From positions 1-6,380 of the forward strand of contig JAIFMR010000049.1 of the NCBI GenBank assembly GCA_020048255.1: a stretch of 6,380 nt of DNA. The letters are read 5' to 3'. The notes beneath the pieces are model-generated. The model saw nothing but the letters and a program-made list of their open reading frames with translations. It was not told the DNA's origin and made no database searches. This DNA comes from Rhodoferax sp. (GTDB lineage: Bacteria > Pseudomonadota > Gammaproteobacteria > Burkholderiales > Burkholderiaceae_C). A program made the translations under genes and the position numbers. Of this stretch, positions 5,978 to 6,380 are shown in pieces; within the stretch, counting starts at the first letter, position 1; every line of letters begins with the position of its first letter.

Positions 5978-6380
5978 ATGAATGACACCATCACCCATTT
6001 CTTGGCCGAGAACCGCATTCACGAGGTAGAGTGCGTCATTCCTGACATGACCGGCATTGCGCGCGGCAAAATTTTGCCCAAGGACCTGTTTTTGCAAGCA
6101 GGTGAAATGCGCATTCCCAAAAGCGTGCTGCTCAACACCGTCAACGGCCAGCAACCTGACAACGGGCCCTATGTGGGCGAAACAGACCCGGACATGGTGT
6201 GCCTGCCCGACGTGTCCACCGCGCGCATCGTGCCCTGGGCGGCCGAGCCGGTGGCCGTGGTGATTCATGATTGCCACGAGTTTGATGGCTCGCCAGTGCA
6301 GCTCTCGCCGCGCAGCGTGTTGCGCCACGTGGTTTCCTTGTACGAGAAACGCGGCTGGAAGCCGGTGGTGGCGCCCGAGA
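5978..6380 (+). CDS. Glutamine synthetase family protein, PuuA-like gamma-glutamylpolyamine synthetase (partial, N-terminal 134 residues)
   Basis: The ORF is open from ATG 5978 to the right edge. The protein begins MNDTITHFLAENRIHEVECV, followed by IPDMTGIARGKILPKDLFL (21-39). This is the beta-grasp N-terminal domain of the glutamine synthetase fold in the form found in PuuA-type enzymes (D..G..RGK, here Asp23, Gly26, Arg29-Lys31), distinct from classical GlnA. Residues 76-98 (CLPDVSTARIVPWAAEPVAVVIHD) and the final VVAPE also fit; the metal-binding glutamates expected next lie beyond the edge. PuuA-type enzymes use ATP to join glutamate to putrescine or other amines in polyamine breakdown; the exact amine cannot be told from this part. 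A weak AGG at 5968-5970 precedes the start by seven bases. The TGTGATC cluster just upstream suggests induction by a substrate-responsive repressor. Family assignment is firm, substrate is not. Confidence 0.88.
   Translation, partial: MNDTITHFLAENRIHEVECVIPDMTGIARGKILPKDLFLQAGEMRIPKSVLLNTVNGQQPDNGPYVGETDPDMVCLPDVSTARIVPWAAEPVAVVIHDCHEFDGSPVQLSPRSVLRHVVSLYEKRGWKPVVAPE

Noticed and set aside
5743..6018. Minus-strand open frame of 91 residues over the promoter region
   Set aside because: It covers the right repeat arm, the operator cluster and the start of the glutamine synthetase-like gene; no domain is visible and it conflicts with clear regulatory sequence.
5966..6328. Minus-strand open frame of 120 residues
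   Set aside because: It is the antisense of the well-supported PuuA-like N-terminus.

Overview
The window looks like chromosomal DNA from a betaproteobacterium of the order Burkholderiales, most likely family Comamonadaceae (Rhodoferax/Polaromonas-like). The grounds are the protein sequences, the moderately high GC content, the divergent trxB / ftsK-lolA arrangement that I know from Burkholderiales, and a short intergenic repeat around 1275-1325 that resembles a hairpin repeat I associate with Comamonadaceae. No database search was possible, so the family-level placement is an inference.

Layout from left to right. Positions 1-1098 (minus strand) hold the N-terminal 366 residues of a membrane-anchored sensor with a periplasmic dCache-like domain; its output domain lies beyond the left edge. 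Positions 1099-1445 are a 347-base gap rich in structure: a leader hairpin, a G/C-run palindrome, a Comamonadaceae-type hairpin repeat and a ~100-bp element with terminal inverted repeats. Positions 1446-2129 (minus) are lolA, overlapping by an ATGA junction with ftsK (2126-4477, minus). A 141-base divergent promoter region separates ftsK from trxB (4619-5572, plus). Positions 5573-5977 are a 405-base gap. It contains a very long imperfect inverted repeat (69-bp arms, 66 of 69 complementary) and then a TGTGATC operator cluster. Position 5978 starts a PuuA-type glutamine synthetase family gene (plus) that runs off the right edge.

How the genes fit together. ftsK and lolA form a translationally coupled cell-envelope pair: chromosome segregation at the septum, and lipoprotein transport to the outer membrane. 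trxB supplies reducing power to thioredoxin and is transcribed away from them. The sensor and the glutamine synthetase-like gene look like separate transcription units, each behind its own regulatory sequence.

The genes are conventional. The interesting material is in the two long gaps. The large inverted repeat downstream of trxB can fold in two mutually exclusive ways, and the element next to lolA resembles intergenic repeats I remember from Neisseria and other betaproteobacteria. I see no sign of a new defence system, CRISPR array, transposase, tRNA or rRNA.
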